DNA from: Tenebrio molitor
Lineage: Eukaryota; Arthropoda; Insecta; Coleoptera; Tenebrionidae
Assembly: GCF_963966145.1 (NCBI RefSeq)
Contig: NC_091047.1
Span: forward strand, 11,470,001-11,534,000
DNA: 64,000 nt
Reading direction: 5' to 3'
Part shown: positions 45,953 through 57,671 of the stretch, piece by piece
How the letters are laid out: each line of letters begins with the position of its first letter
How positions within the stretch are numbered: the first letter of the stretch is position 1
Position numbers and translations under genes: made by a program
The notes under the pieces: generated by a model
The model's database searches: none
What the model saw: only the letters and a program-made list of their open reading frames with translations
Told to the model about the DNA's origin: nothing

Positions 45953-46046
45953 TTTATAAGGGTTGATTTGGCGCACGGGTCCCAAGTGTAGAAAACGAGC
46001 CGTAGGGGAGTTTTCTATGGGATGAGTGCGCCAATGCCCTTATAAA
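45953..46046. repeat. hairpin repeat
   Basis: TTATAAGGGTTGATTTGGCG and the right arm CGCCAATGCCCTTATAA pair. The inner AGAAAAC..GTTTTCT arms surround GAGCCGTAGGGGAG. Confidence 0.7.
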
Positions 46047-46564
46047 ACAAGTTTCTTGTTATTTTTTCAAATTTGCACCCTTTTTTAATTATTAAATAAA
46101 AAAATTAAATTCTCAAATTCTAGGAAATTTTCGGATGCAACTACATCTACAACAGATGTTAAAAAGTAGTTTGAACGTTAATATTGGAAGTTTTTTCGTG
46201 TAAATGACAATAATACATTGAAATATTGATAAAAGTTTTCTTAGAGATCTATTAAACCACGAATGCTTTAATAGATAATAAACGACTCCAACTTGAATAC
46301 AATAATAGATCTATTAGAGACGCAAATTCGAAAAACTACTGTATGGATATTGAAAATAAAAAAGTTATTGCCAGTCAAAATTACCCATCCAGTAAAAACG
46401 CAAAAAACTGAAAAGAACCTTGAGGTTTTTTTTTAAAGCAGCGCATTCTTCTTGGCAATAGGGTCTAACGAGATTTAAATTCTATTACGCTATCACGAGA
46501 GACATTGGATCCATTAAACACATATTCAAGGGTCAATGAAATCATTAATAAATTACCCAGTTTA

Positions 46565-48284
46565 TACAGGGTGTCCCAGAACTGGCTCCCCAGAGAAAAA
46601 AGGGAGCCTTAGGGCGAATATATTAACGTGTATTTTGAAGAAAAAAAGTCCTATCTCAAATGATAACCGAGAAAAGACATTCTGAAGTTGACCAATTAGA
46701 GTTGAGCATCATTAAGGTGGAATAATTGCAATTTTGCGTTGCCTAGGTTTCCTTTTTATCCGTAAACCTCTATACTTCTGTCCATTTGATTTGGTCCACT
46801 ACATTTATTAGAATGATTGTTTACGTCAGTTTGACATTTGTTATAGAATTTCGCTGCGATATTTAATTCAAGTGTATCATTTAACATGTATTCTTCCTCT
46901 GAGTACGTAGATATGATTCTTACTTTTGCGCGATGTGGGAACAATGCACGTGAAGCAGTAAGGTTGTACCGTGAACAATTTCCACAAAGACAAAACAATC
47001 CTGAAATTAATCGCTCGGGGTCGAGAAACGGGTCAGATGCAGCCAGTTCGAAGAAGAAGTTAGGGGTGCTCCAAGAAATGTAAGGACTGTCGAACACGAG
47101 GAAGCCGTACTGAATGTCTTTGAGGAAGACGGCACCCGGAGTATTCGAACAGTTTCTCGTGAAATGGGTTTATCCAAGAGTTCGGTGCAGAGAGTTCTAG
47201 CTGATAATAGGAGGCATCCATACCACTATACACGAGTACAACATCTTCTGGCAGAGGATTATCCAATTAGGCGAGACTTTTATCTATGGTTAATAAACCA
47301 AAACGATGCTTCACACTTCTTGTCACGGATACTGTTTTCTGATGAGTCGCTATTTTGCCGGTAAGGTTGTTCCAATTATCACAACCTTCATATCTGGGCA
47401 GAGGAAAATCCAAGAGAATAATTTCTCAGAGGTTTTCAACATAGGTTTTCTGTTAATTTGTGGACTGGGCTATTGGGCGATCGTTTGGCAAGTATAAGCG
47501 TGGTGGATTCTTCCATTTGCTAAAATTCCGAATCCCCGGCTCTAGATTGGACCGTTTGAATTCCCCGCAAAATTAACGGGGGCAAGATATGCTCAGTTCA
47601 TTGGAACGGAGCTACCTGATTTACTTGAAATTGTACCTCTTGCTTATCGCATAAATGACTGGTTCCAACATTTTAGCAGAAACGTTCGGGAAATTTTGGA
47701 TAACCAATATCCACAGCGCTGGATCGGTCGAGGAGGACCGCATCATTGGCCTGCCAGGTCTCCAGATCTGAATCATTTATCGGCGGCCCATCATAAATTC
47801 AGAGGCTGATCTGAGAGTTTGAATTCAGGAGGCTTTGTTTCAGTTACTGAAGAAATGATAACTAACGCTACTACAAGAAGTTTGTTACGTAGAGCACAAT
47901 TGTGCATATAAATGAATGGTGGTCATTTCGAACATCTGCTTTAACATTGTTATCTATTTAAATAAATGGTTCTTTTTAGAATCGCCATTTTTATTGTTTA
48001 TTTCGAATTTTACAACTGTCAAGTCTTGATGTTGATGACAGATAAACGTCAACGAATTTTTATATCGGAAAACGTCAAAATTCCAGTTGCCCAAACATTT
48101 TATTGATTTGTGCGATATCAGAGATTTTTTGTTGTTGTTTAGCAACCGATCGGTTGGTGAAATTAAAAACTTTGTAACTCGGTAATTTGAGCTAGCAGAA
48201 AATTTATTTTAGTCAATTTAGAGTCTTTTTTGTTGTCGGCACATGCCTGTTTTCTCTGGGGAGCCAGTTCTGGGACACCCTGTA
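46565..48284 (+). mobile_element. 1.72-kb mariner/IS630-like transposon, degenerate
   Basis: TACAGGGTGTCCCAGAACTG and, reversed, TACAGGGTGTCCCAGAACTG are identical over 20 bp and continue GCTCCCCAGAGAAAA. TA flanks. It encloses a transposase pseudogene and is probably the parent type of the MITE at 805-1165. Confidence 0.92.
46886..47944 (+). pseudogene. mariner/IS630-type transposase pseudogene
   Basis: In three frames I can read, in order: an N-terminal helix-turn-helix (MILTFARCGNNAREAVRLYR); IRTVSREMGLSKSSVQRVL; the first catalytic aspartate box RILFSDESLF; HFSRNVREILDNQYPQRWIG; GGPHHWPARSPDLN (third acidic site region); and the terminal MNGGHFEHLL with a stop. The second aspartate region just before HFSRNV is mutated and out of frame, and there are several stops and frameshifts, so no active enzyme is made. 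It lies inside the dsx intron on the opposite strand. Confidence 0.88.
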
Positions 48285-48720
48285 TTATCGATACATAATT
48301 ATATTTGTATTATTTTCAAAATCTGAAACGATAAAACTCTGAAGTGTCTTTTTTCCGTTTTAACTGTAAAAGCTGTACATAACAATTTTTCAAGCCTTTA
48401 TTATTTTCTTTGAAGACATAACGCCCCACCGGTGTTCCGCAGACCCCAGGTCAAGAACAATAATTGTCTTAGACCATAATGAAATTAAAGTATGTAAAAG
48501 TGAAATTAACTTATATACATTTAAGATTAGATTAAAAAATCAGCTAAACAGATAAAACTTCTTAATGTCGTATCATGATGGACCGATATGCAGAGCGTAA
48601 CAAAAAAAATCCCTTTCTAACAAATTTTGTTTGAAGAAAATCGGTTTACTAGTTTTTGAGTTAAGTGGATTTAAAAAATGAACAACACATAAAATCAAAC
48701 ATGAAACGGAAGTGAGTAAC

Positions 48721-49006
48721 GCATGCTAAGGTCACTAAATCAACACACTACGTGTTAAGGTAACGCCATAAGTGATTTTATATATCTATCCTGGGGATAA
48801 ACAAAACAGAGTCACGTTTGAAAATTTTGAAGTGTCACTAAAGACTGCTGTCATTTTGCCAAACTGAATTCCCTGAAACTGATGTCTTCCTCGTCGCACT
48901 TACGACATTTGCATTTATTAACTTTGTTCCACAATAAACTCACGCCAGGAATGTAATGGCGCTACCTTAACACGTAGTGTGTTGATTTAGTGACCTTAAT
49001 GCATGC
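48721..49006. mobile_element. 286-bp foldback MITE
   Basis: GCATGCTAAGGTCACTAAAT starts the left arm. About 50 bp, including CAACACACTACGTGTTAAGG, is mirrored at the right end up to GCATGC. Confidence 0.9.
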
Positions 49007-50795
49007 ATGAGATAAGCGCTGGCGCGTGGGAGAGCGGGAAAATCGTGAAATTCAAAATAATCGTCAGTAATAATTTTCGTTTTTTAAATTAATAGAAGTT
49101 TCTCTTCATTCGTGCGCTTATGTAGATGACGCACACAGCACTTTTTTTAAATATCGAAATATCAGACAGATGATCTCTTGACTTTTTTTCTAAAGTTGAT
49201 GTTTCTCTCAGAACGCGTAGTGTTTTTGCAAAATATAGAAAATAACATCTGTCTTTCAAAGTCGGTCCTATATCCGTCCCGTCATTAAACAGTGGAATCC
49301 TTTGAAGTAGTCAAAATCCATAATCTTTTTCGCAGTTTGCTTAACATTACACGTGGAGCGCACATTGTTCGTAATACGAGATTGGAGAGGACATGCAAGA
49401 AAACTGTTAAAAATGTCGACCGTGTGCTATTAGAAATTGCATAGCGTAACTTATTGCAAACGATGTGTATATTTTGAAAATGTGCTGCAGCGTTCTTCCA
49501 GATTGCCGTGAAAAGAACTCTGCACAGAGCAGAGTGACACTTGGTCGAACATGAAACCTTATTGATAAAAAACTTTATGGGTAACTAGTGGAAGAAGTAA
49601 AGAATTGAATGTAACACTGTAAAACATACGTAGCAATGGACCAAAAAATGAAATCGGTGTCCATTGCGTCGTGTGAAATGTTTCAATTTCGTCATTTATT
49701 CATTTATGATTTTATCAAATTCTTACAGGAATATGTTTTTGCCGACATTACTGGCATTTGTATTATTATTAGCCTCCCTTCCGTTCGTTGAGTCAATTTA
49801 TTGTAAATTATACCTATTGTGTCTTGAATGAATTCTAACGAACATTACTCGACATAAATAAATTTATATTATTGAAATATGTACGTTAAGGCTATTTATG
49901 AAAGAATGGAAGTTAAGAATGAACTAACTGTGTTGCTTCATTGAAAAGACAGAAATTACCATTGAATAACCTTCGTTTCATAGAAATCGCACAGAATGGT
50001 TTTCATACATTATTTCGACAAATTGAAATTAATAAATCATAACACGGTTAAAATAAGTGTTCTGTAACATGCACTTATCTCACTTGACGTTTATAATTAT
50101 AATATAATAAGTCCGTTTTGCGACTTTACTTGTAATTAATTATTCAAAGTCCGTCCGTACTTTTAAAATAAATAATGCATTAATCGTTAGAAAGTTGGCC
50201 AAGTGTGCTTCAAAAAAACTTGAGTTAAAACAAATTCAAATTGCGGTCATTTATAAAACGGGTATTATTTATGACGGACCGTGTAGGTTTTAGACATAAT
50301 GGATTGTTTTTTGAAACGTTTAATAAAGGAAGTAATTTTATGTTGAATAGTTAATTCCATGACATTATAATTTTTTGAAACCGTAGGATAAATTATGGCA
50401 CACTTGTTTATCGTTTTTTCAACTGTACATATACGGAAGCACTTTTCATCCGAATAAATTTTAATTTTTAAGGAAAATTCGGTCGCTAAGGAGAAACCAG
50501 AGACGATTTTCTAAGCAGGGTGAAATTAATTTCATTTGACATTCCTTAATTATAGTCTTATTGTTTACATATATTGTTGAAATACATTTTCTCTAACGAC
50601 GTTGAGCAACATTTTTAGCAGCCCTTTGTCTTAAAGGAAATTAAGAAATAAAATTGGAAATATTGTACTGAGTAATAAACTTTTTATTAGTGCAGTGGAA
50701 ATAATTTCACTGATTTTGTTTCGTACTGTTAGATTAATAAATTACAATTAGGATCTTCAGAAACTTTAATTGGCGAAGTGAGGCTCAAATGAATT
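49007..50795. other. unassigned dsx intron DNA
   Basis: No gene or bounded repeat recognised. Confidence 0.45.
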
Positions 50796-51286
50796 TACAG
50801 TAGAAGCTCGATTATCCGGAACCCGGAAATCCGGAACTCCGCATTATCCGCAACAAAAGTGTTTTTCAATTTCACCATTTTATCCGGAATTGTTGGCTCT
50901 TGGCCTCCGTTTTATCCGGAAAGTTCTAATGTGATAGAAATCTGATTCTCTGAAATAATAAAATAATTGTTTTGACTGGAAATCTGATTCCCGCTATTTA
51001 TTTTGTCTGGAATAGACACCTTATTGTGGCAAAATTCATTAGTTCACGTTTTTGTGTTGGAGAGACTATGCATCAAGGAAACGTATGACTGGGCATAAAT
51101 AGACTTCAATTTCATCATATTTCCATTAATATAATTTTTCTCATTTTGTAATTAATTTGTATGTTGAATAAAATAACATGATCATTGCAACCAGGAATTA
51201 TTTGAATGCTCCGTTTTATCCGGAATTTCGATCATCCGGAATGGGTCTACCCCCCCGTTGTTCCGGATAATCGAGCATCTATTGTA
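50796..51286. mobile_element. 491-bp pogo/Tigger-like MITE
   Basis: TACAGTAGAAGCTCGATTAT and, reversed, TACAATAGATGCTCGATTAT, both followed by CCGGAAC. TA flanks. TTTATCCGGAA recurs inside. No transposase remains. Confidence 0.85.
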
Positions 51287-51634
51287 TATGAATTTTTTAC
51301 AATATAATTTAAACCGAATTTAGTGGAGAAGTAGTTTTAATGACGATTAAAAAACTGTTTGTTCTATTTAATTATTTATTCTAATTTCGTAAAATAGTAA
51401 TTTGTACAACTAGTTATGAAAGTCACACTTTTTTTCACGAATTTGCAGATTGATCAAGCAAATAAGTGGAAAAAAAGAGACTTTCATAACGTGTTGTACA
51501 CACATTTTTTTTAGATATCGAAAAAAGTTGAGAAATTTGGTCTAAAAGGATTTATGAAAAATTACATTAAAAAATAGGCAATAGGGATGCTTTGACAATC
51601 GTCTCCAAGGAGATGGAATAAAATGATGCAAAAG

Positions 51635-51718
51635 GTACTACTTTCACTGCGATTTTTCGTGTAAAAAAGTGCTACTTTCACTACGATTTTGCGTGTAAAA
51701 AAGTGCCACTTTAATTAT
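51635..51718. repeat. 40-bp tandem repeat
   Basis: GTACTACTTTCACTGCGATT(TTTCGTGTAAAAAA) is repeated about 2.2 times with small changes. Confidence 0.8.
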
Positions 51719-51968
51719 GATATGCAAAAATAGTATATTATTTTATTAGTGATAAAAATGAAATTTTGTATGGCGAACCTGAAAGCTTATCTGCCGAACG
51801 AAGTGAGACAAATAATTCAGCTAAGCCATACAAAATTATTTTTACCTTGAATAAAATATACTATTTTATCTTCAAACGCAATAAAACCATAAAACGAATA
51901 CCATTAGAACGCAATTTTAGTGATTTAAATTATTTGAGTGAAATAAGGAACTTCGTTACTGGACGCAT

Positions 51969-52060
51969 TTCATTACTCCACTCAGTGGGATAAGTGAGCT
52001 TCATTACCCCACTCAGTGGGATAAGTAAGTTATTATTCCACTGAGTGGTGTAATGAAACT
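51969..52060. repeat. 36-bp tandem repeat with inverted last unit
   Basis: CATTACTCCACTCAGTGGGA, then a second CATTACCCCACTCAGTGGGA unit, then a third, inverted CCACTGAGTGGTGTAATGA. CCACTCAGTGG is itself palindromic. Confidence 0.8.
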
Positions 52061-52131
52061 GGCGGAAATAAATAAGATTTACCTTTTTTTTTTTTAATTC
52101 GGGGCGGTCTTAGATACAATTTTGTACATAA

Positions 52132-52247
52132 CACGTGGGCTAAAGCATATTACAGGAAACTCGTGTGATCACAGATGAACTCGGGCTAACGCCCTCGTCA
52201 TCTGCAATCTTCACACTCGAATCCTGTAATATTGCTTTTGTCCCACT
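52132..52247. repeat. hairpin repeat with CTCGGGCTAACGCCCTCG apex
   Basis: GTGGGCTAAAGCATATTACA is mirrored by TGTAATATTGCTTTTGTCCCAC. Inner arms AACTCGTGTGATCACAGATG and CATCTGCAATCTTCACACTCG also pair. Confidence 0.75.
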
Positions 52248-53168
52248 AATTGTGTAAATAACGATTAATCACATAAAATGACACTTTTACCTTGTCATTT
52301 GAGTGACACAATTTGTCACTTTTATGACGTTTGAAGATAAAAATATTTATTATTAATAAATCGCAGGGTTTTTCCTATTTTACAATTATCGATTGTCCCC
52401 TGCAATTAGTAAGTTTTCATTTAAGAATTTTCATTATTCAAATGACAGTAGAAGAATCTCATTTTTAATTTTAAACGGTACAGTAGAAAAAAATTAGTAA
52501 ATTTTATTCGATGTAGCAAAAGTTTTACGAGACCTCCTGCAATTTTTCCACTATACGGAACAGCTGCAAGACTTACCTTGTAAGATTTAGAATGCTCTTG
52601 TGACACATTCGTTACTTCCTCAAAAACATTGCGGACAAACGTTTCCCAGTTGTCATAAATTTCACATCAAAAATATACTTTTACAACTTTAAACTGTTCA
52701 GAAAAGTTACTTTAAAATGTTTAGCGGTTGAAAATACTAAGACTAAATAATATCTCTAGCAGCATAAATAGAAAATGAATTGAATCTTCTTTCTTCTGTG
52801 TTTCTTGAGCTCGGTGGCAATAATACTTGATAAACATGAAACATTATTTGGTTTGACTATTATTAACAACAACTAAGTAATAGTGACGGCTTGGCTTGAA
52901 GACGTAGGAGATCTATATTAACACGTTGCATTTAAATTGAAGGTTGACAGACTTGAAGGATGGATTTCCGCTGAAACTTCTTCGATCTTGGTTCTTGTTA
53001 TCTATAAATGTTAGGAGAAAAGAACACATGCATTATTCAATTCTGAAAATGAGATTACAAAGTACGAAACACCCAAAATTTGAAAGTTCAATTTACGAAA
53101 ATTAAGAGCTAAGGAGGTTATGAAAGCTAATCAAAAGAAACAATTTTGGGTGATGGTTAATTTTTTAA

Positions 53169-53260
53169 TCATCCATACTGACGCGTTGAATTTCGAAGTT
53201 CCACTCCGTCGTACATGTTGAGGTTGTGCATTCTTGAGTATTCGTTCACAGCGCGCTTTC
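53169..53260 (-). CDS. dsx: doublesex female-specific C-terminal exon (coding part)
   Basis: After the acceptor TCATTTAG the exon completes a glycine codon and reads GKRAVNEYSRMHNLNMY, then DGVELRNSTRQYG and a TGA stop at 53169-53171. This is the hallmark female-specific DSX tail (Drosophila: VVNEYSRQHNLN followed by a GGELR...TRQ-type end). Joined to the upstream exon it gives RRIDE-GK...VNEYSR, as in other insects. The 20 nt before the acceptor (from GGATAACTCATTTAG upstream) are purine-rich, with almost no polypyrimidine tract. This weak 3' splice site is expected where use depends on female TRA/TRA2 activation. The 3' untranslated part continues below 53169; its end is not clear, with an AATAAA at 52503-52508 as one possibility. 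I saw no exact copy of the fly 13-nt dsx repeat element nearby. Confidence 0.93.
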
Positions 53261-53436
53261 CTAAATGAGTTATCCATTAATTTTATTAGCACTAACTAAT
53301 CAGTGTATTTACAATACCGTACCAAAATGCAAATGCTAATGCACATTCACATTCGATTTGCAGCTTGGTTTACAATGTCCTCGTTCGTTAAACTCCAAGT
53401 CATTGAAAACTAGTGGAGACTTTCAGTGGTACTCAC

Positions 53437-53577
53437 CTTCATCGATCCGCCTTGAAGCTTCTTCAAGGTCGGCCCTGGCATCCTTCAATATGGCATACAT
53501 CAGCGGCATCATCTCCCAAGGATACTTGAACCGTTCTAATAATTTTTGGCAGTCCTCTAGAAGGTCCGTACTTTGAG
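53437..53577 (-). CDS. dsx: doublesex exon encoding the canonical DSX dimerisation (OD2) segment
   Basis: Read on the minus strand, this 141-nt exon follows an acceptor (TTGTTGCAG) and ends at a GAAG|GTGAGT donor. Both junctions are phase 1. The 47-residue product contains LLEDCQKLLERFKYPW, MMPLMYAILKDA and EEASRRIDE, which match the C-terminal oligomerisation domain of insect Doublesex (Drosophila has YPWELMPLMYVILKDA and EEASRRIEE). This UBA-like domain dimerises DSX and precedes the point where male and female isoforms diverge. The female exon begins 176 nt downstream and the male exon about 21 kb downstream; both join in frame. The DM domain exon is not in the window. The family assignment is secure; the exact role of each isoform in this species is inferred. 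Confidence 0.93.
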
Positions 53578-55791
53578 CTGCAACAAGAACAAGTTTTTAT
53601 TGTTTGTTGAAACATTGCTCCGGACCGATCTCGCTTGAAAAACTGATCTAAAAATAATTAATTTTTCAGTAGGAGGAAGCGGATTGGTCGTGTGTCGCCT
53701 ACAAAGACACCGTCTAAAGATAAGCTTGTCGATATTTTAATTGCTTTTGCTTGTAAATGTATCAAACAAAATTGCAAATCTGCAATATTATAAATAGAAA
53801 ATATTCTTGACACGATGACACGCGAGTGTGGCAAAATCGGGTGAATGAACCAAAAAAGTAAACAGCACTCGTCTTTGGGTTCAGACCATCTACATCATGC
53901 AATGATTTGGGTTTTAAAGCCTTATCTATAATTTACACTGCCATTATATTTCTTTGTTAGAAAAGAAGTACCGAACACCTGTCTTTAGGCGTGAATAAAA
54001 TAAGTTTCGTGCGCATAATAAAAGAAAATTATATGTTCACTAAGTGGAATTACTAAAAACCGCAAAGGTAATGGAATTAATAACGAAAAAGGTAATTGGT
54101 TCGAACACCAAAGATGAACTTTAACTTGGGTAAAATTTAACAAGTCCTAAGTATGCCCATCACAGAAAATGAATTTTAATCACGTGTTCTCTAAGACGGA
54201 CGTCAGAAAAAAAAGTCTTTAATAAAATAATGACAATTTATATACTCGTACATAATTAGAAAATTATATTTCTGTCAGAAATTTCGAAAAAGCAGTAATG
54301 TTTAGCACGTTGCGAGATAAAAATTTACTGATTTGAACTACCTACATACATTCTTATACTTCCTTTGGATAAAGCAACCCTTTATAATGTGACATCTTAA
54401 AAAAATATGCAAAGTGATCAAAAAGAAAACAAATCAGAGCAGGCATTGCAAATTATCGGTCATGTCGTTGCGGAATTCTTTGGAGATAAGCGTTCGATAC
54501 ATAGGCGTAGACAATTTGTGGTCTTACTTAATAATAAATCATACCTCATGAATTTTAGACGTTGGAATTATAATCTCGCATTTTATTATTATCTGATAAT
54601 GGAGGAACATTTTACATTCGTAAGAATGGGTAATTTACCAGCTTTATTGCCAAACGTGACGCCACTGGTAAGCAGATTTTTCGGTGAATTGTCAGTTTTA
54701 AAGCTAAGGTGATGGACATTTCCTGTAATTGTAACCAATAATTATCCCAGAATAAAGTGGTAAAATGGGTTTTACCATTAAAGATGAATAAAATTATGAT
54801 ATTTGTATCGAGCGATCCATTGAATTTGTTATTAAAGGTGGCGCTGGAGCTAAAACCGTAGGTCTTTTTGAATCGATTCACTTATTTGTATTTGTATTTT
54901 AGGTTATAATTGAAATGCACTAAATCAATTACGGAATTGACAATATGACGAATATTTAATAACGAAACGTCATTCGACAGGACCTGACGCCAATCTAACA
55001 AAAAAATCTTGGCCTGCTGCGTGTTTAAAACGATCGTGAACTTTAAGAACAAATTCTATGGATTGGACGATATATTAAATAAAATGTTACAACACTGTAC
55101 GCAAAACAATCTATCACTTTATTAAATCATTAATGAAATAATGTAAAAATAATAGTATATGATGATACGAGTCTTATAAGAAGTATTTTATCGCACGCAC
55201 GGTTTTAGAGCACGACGAGCGTAGCGAGGAGTGCCCTAAAGGAGTAAGTGCAATGATATGCCTTATAAACGAGATGTCATACCAGTATTTTTTCTACTTT
55301 GCCACTTTTTCAATGAAAAAAAAAATTTAATTTAAAACCGTTAAAGTTGAAGGATTCCACCCAAGGTCACGTCTGCGGTCTGCCGCGACACCACAGTATC
55401 CGTCAAAATTAAAAAAATAAATTTCACTATTTTTAGTATTATTATTATATCACGCCTTTTCCTATTACGATACGTAAAACAGTATCGTAATAGCATCAGT
55501 ACGAACGCAAAGTAGAAAAAAAGGTTTTAAGGTGACACAAAACAAATGAAATTGTTCTTTTATATTATGATTATTTATAGTTTGCAAATTTTCTTATTAA
55601 TTGAAGTTTGAAAAATAACGAATGAAATTTAAAAAGCAAATTACACTTTATCATAACAGTAACGATCTTACGTGATCAATAATTACATCATTGAAGTCAA
55701 ACACATTAAGTTACTTAAATTTAATAGATACAACCAAGAAAAGAACAATTTCGCATTTTGGGAAAGGTAATACATAAATGAAATAATGTAC
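53578..55791. other. dsx upstream intron DNA, no exon recognised
   Basis: No further dsx exon is seen. Around 55,190-55,270 there is a short CGACGAGCGTAGCGAGGAG palindrome typical of foldback cores in this window. A 101-codon plus frame at 54407-54712 is unrecognised. Confidence 0.4.
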
Positions 55792-56111
55792 TACAGGGTT
55801 ATTCACGAGTAATAATGGGCCTTACAAATATTGAAATGCAACCAGTTATACATATTCATGGCCTTCGTGGATTATTTATATTTATTGAAAAAAAATTAAA
55901 ACATACATAGTTTTTTTTTTTAATTTGACTAAATTAATGTGAATTTTTTATGTTATTTTTATTTAAACGCAAATACATTATACATAGATGTCACGTAACG
56001 ACAACTGAAAGTCTTGGATTCATTAAAAAATAAAAGGATCAAATATGTTTATTTGGTTGCGTGGCCGTCGGGAGATTGTTAGGCCCATTATTCCTCGTAA
56101 ATACCCCTGTA
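55792..56111. mobile_element. 320-bp TIR MITE
   Basis: TACAGGGTTATTCACGAGTA and, reversed, TACAGGGGTATTTACGAGGA, continuing ATAATGGGCCT. It is related in its outermost bases to the 35412-35821 element. Confidence 0.85.
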
Positions 56112-56753
56112 TAATGGCGGAAATGTGTTCTAGTTACTTATTGTAGTCTCTATTTACAGAAAAAAATCAGTAATTTCAGTATATTCCTTTGGTTTTACTT
56201 GGACGTTAACAGATATGAGATAACTGTCAAGTTAAATTCCCGTAGCTTTTAATTACTTTAATAGGTACATATTTGAAATACATATGCACTGATAAAAAAA
56301 AATGTTTTTATACTGTTTTTAACTGACATTAAAAGTGACGTTTTTAGTGGAAGCTAATTTGATTAAAAATTGCTCTTTATAACTTACCGTGTTAAAAGTA
56401 TTTTTAACACTAGTAAAAAAAAACTTTTAACACTAGTTATTTTTTATTTATTTATAAATGTTAAAGTGGCTGTATTTGCCGCTTTTTCAATATCTGCGGG
56501 AAATTTGTCGTCGATATCGGCATCGTTAACGTCGTTTTCTTTGCATTCCATGTTTACGAATGCAATAATATGGAATTGAAAGTGTTTTACAAAACGTAAT
56601 GAAAACTTTTTTGACGTTTCTAATAAACAAATGTCAAAACAAGACTAGCTACCTTATTTTTGCCGCAGAAATTAAAATAAACATCAAAAATACGACTGCG
56701 TTTTTTAATGCAATGCAAACCAGTTGTATAAAAAATAGATGTATGATGGACGT

Positions 56754-56848
56754 GTTAAAAGCGATTTTATTTTGTTCGTGGGGTTGGTCAACTCGCTGCG
56801 CTCGTTTTCCAATCTACCCCACTTACAAAATAAAATCTCTCTTTTAAC
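56754..56848. repeat. hairpin repeat with CTCGCTGCGCTCG apex
   Basis: GTGTTAAAAGCGATTTTATT is mirrored by AATAAAATCTCTCTTTTAACAC. The inner GTGGGG and CCCCAC pair around the apex. GTGTTAAAAG also occurs near 56,388, so a larger element (about 56386-56848) is possible. Confidence 0.7.
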
Positions 56849-57092
56849 ACTTACATCATAAATAACTATTTTAAAACACATCTGATGTAACTAGCTTCTA
56901 CATAATATTAACAAAATCAAATGTATCTCAAGGGCAACTACACCATTTTATGCGTAAATTTTTTTGTGTATTGGCCTAATATTAAAATGCAAAATTGATA
57001 ACTGATATGATATTTTTTAACTGCAACTGAATAAAAAACAATTATTATTTATCAAGTTGCATTCAAACATAAGGAAAATGGCAAGCACACCT

Positions 57093-57116
57093 TATTTATT
57101 ATTATTATTATTATTA
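57093..57116. repeat. (TTA)n microsatellite
   Basis: About seven ATT/TTA triplets in a row. Confidence 0.85.
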
Positions 57117-57671
57117 CGCAAAATAGAAGCTGAGACCGAAGTCTATTTAGCTCCCAGATCCAAACGGAAAAGTAAACTATTTCAGTAATTTCGATTTCAA
57201 TTGATCGCATCTGCTTCGTCGAAAGTGTGCATCAAGTTTGTATTTAAAACTATTAATTGTTTTACTGTTTCTTCTAAACATGATTATTTTGTTAATTTGT
57301 TTTCTCTTTGGTGACTTTCCCGTAATATCAACATTTAAAAAAAACGCGTCGCTCAACACTCTTCTCTCAATGATTTATTAGAAGTTAATTTCTAATTACA
57401 TACTTACAATTTTATTGAAAATGCACAGTAATTGAGACACATCAGGATGGAACTGACTCGTTCTAATTATGTGAATTTACATATCGTCGTTACAACCTGA
57501 AAGACATGGAACTTCATTTACGCAAATTTTATAATAGAAGGAAAAACAACTTTTTTGTATTTACAATAAACAACTTTTTTGTATTTACAATAACTAAAAT
57601 AACATTTTCAGAAGTCATTATAATGTAAATGGATTTTTTTGCATTTAATTGTTTTTCAACGACGGTATGTA

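Larger units (their letters stand above)
33098..53168 (-). other. large dsx intron between the female exon and the second OD2-like exon
   Basis: About 20 kb separates the female exon from the second OD2-like exon. It is filled with inverted-repeat transposons (listed separately) and AT-rich unassigned DNA. Apart from transposase and reverse transcriptase relics I see no other convincing coding exon. In males this whole stretch would have to be transcribed and removed. Confidence 0.7.

Noticed and set aside
52920..52990. Possible second female dsx exon (acceptor TTTCAG followed by a short frame AEIHPSSLSTF... ending in a stop)
   Set aside because: The phase would fit, but the peptide matches no DSX female tail and the frame is short; this may just be 3' UTR.
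54108..54125. GGTTCGAACACC resembling a tRNA B box
   Set aside because: No matching A box, anticodon stem or acceptor stem nearby.
54407..54712. 101-codon plus-strand frame
   Set aside because: No recognisable motif or flanking splice signals, and opposite to dsx.
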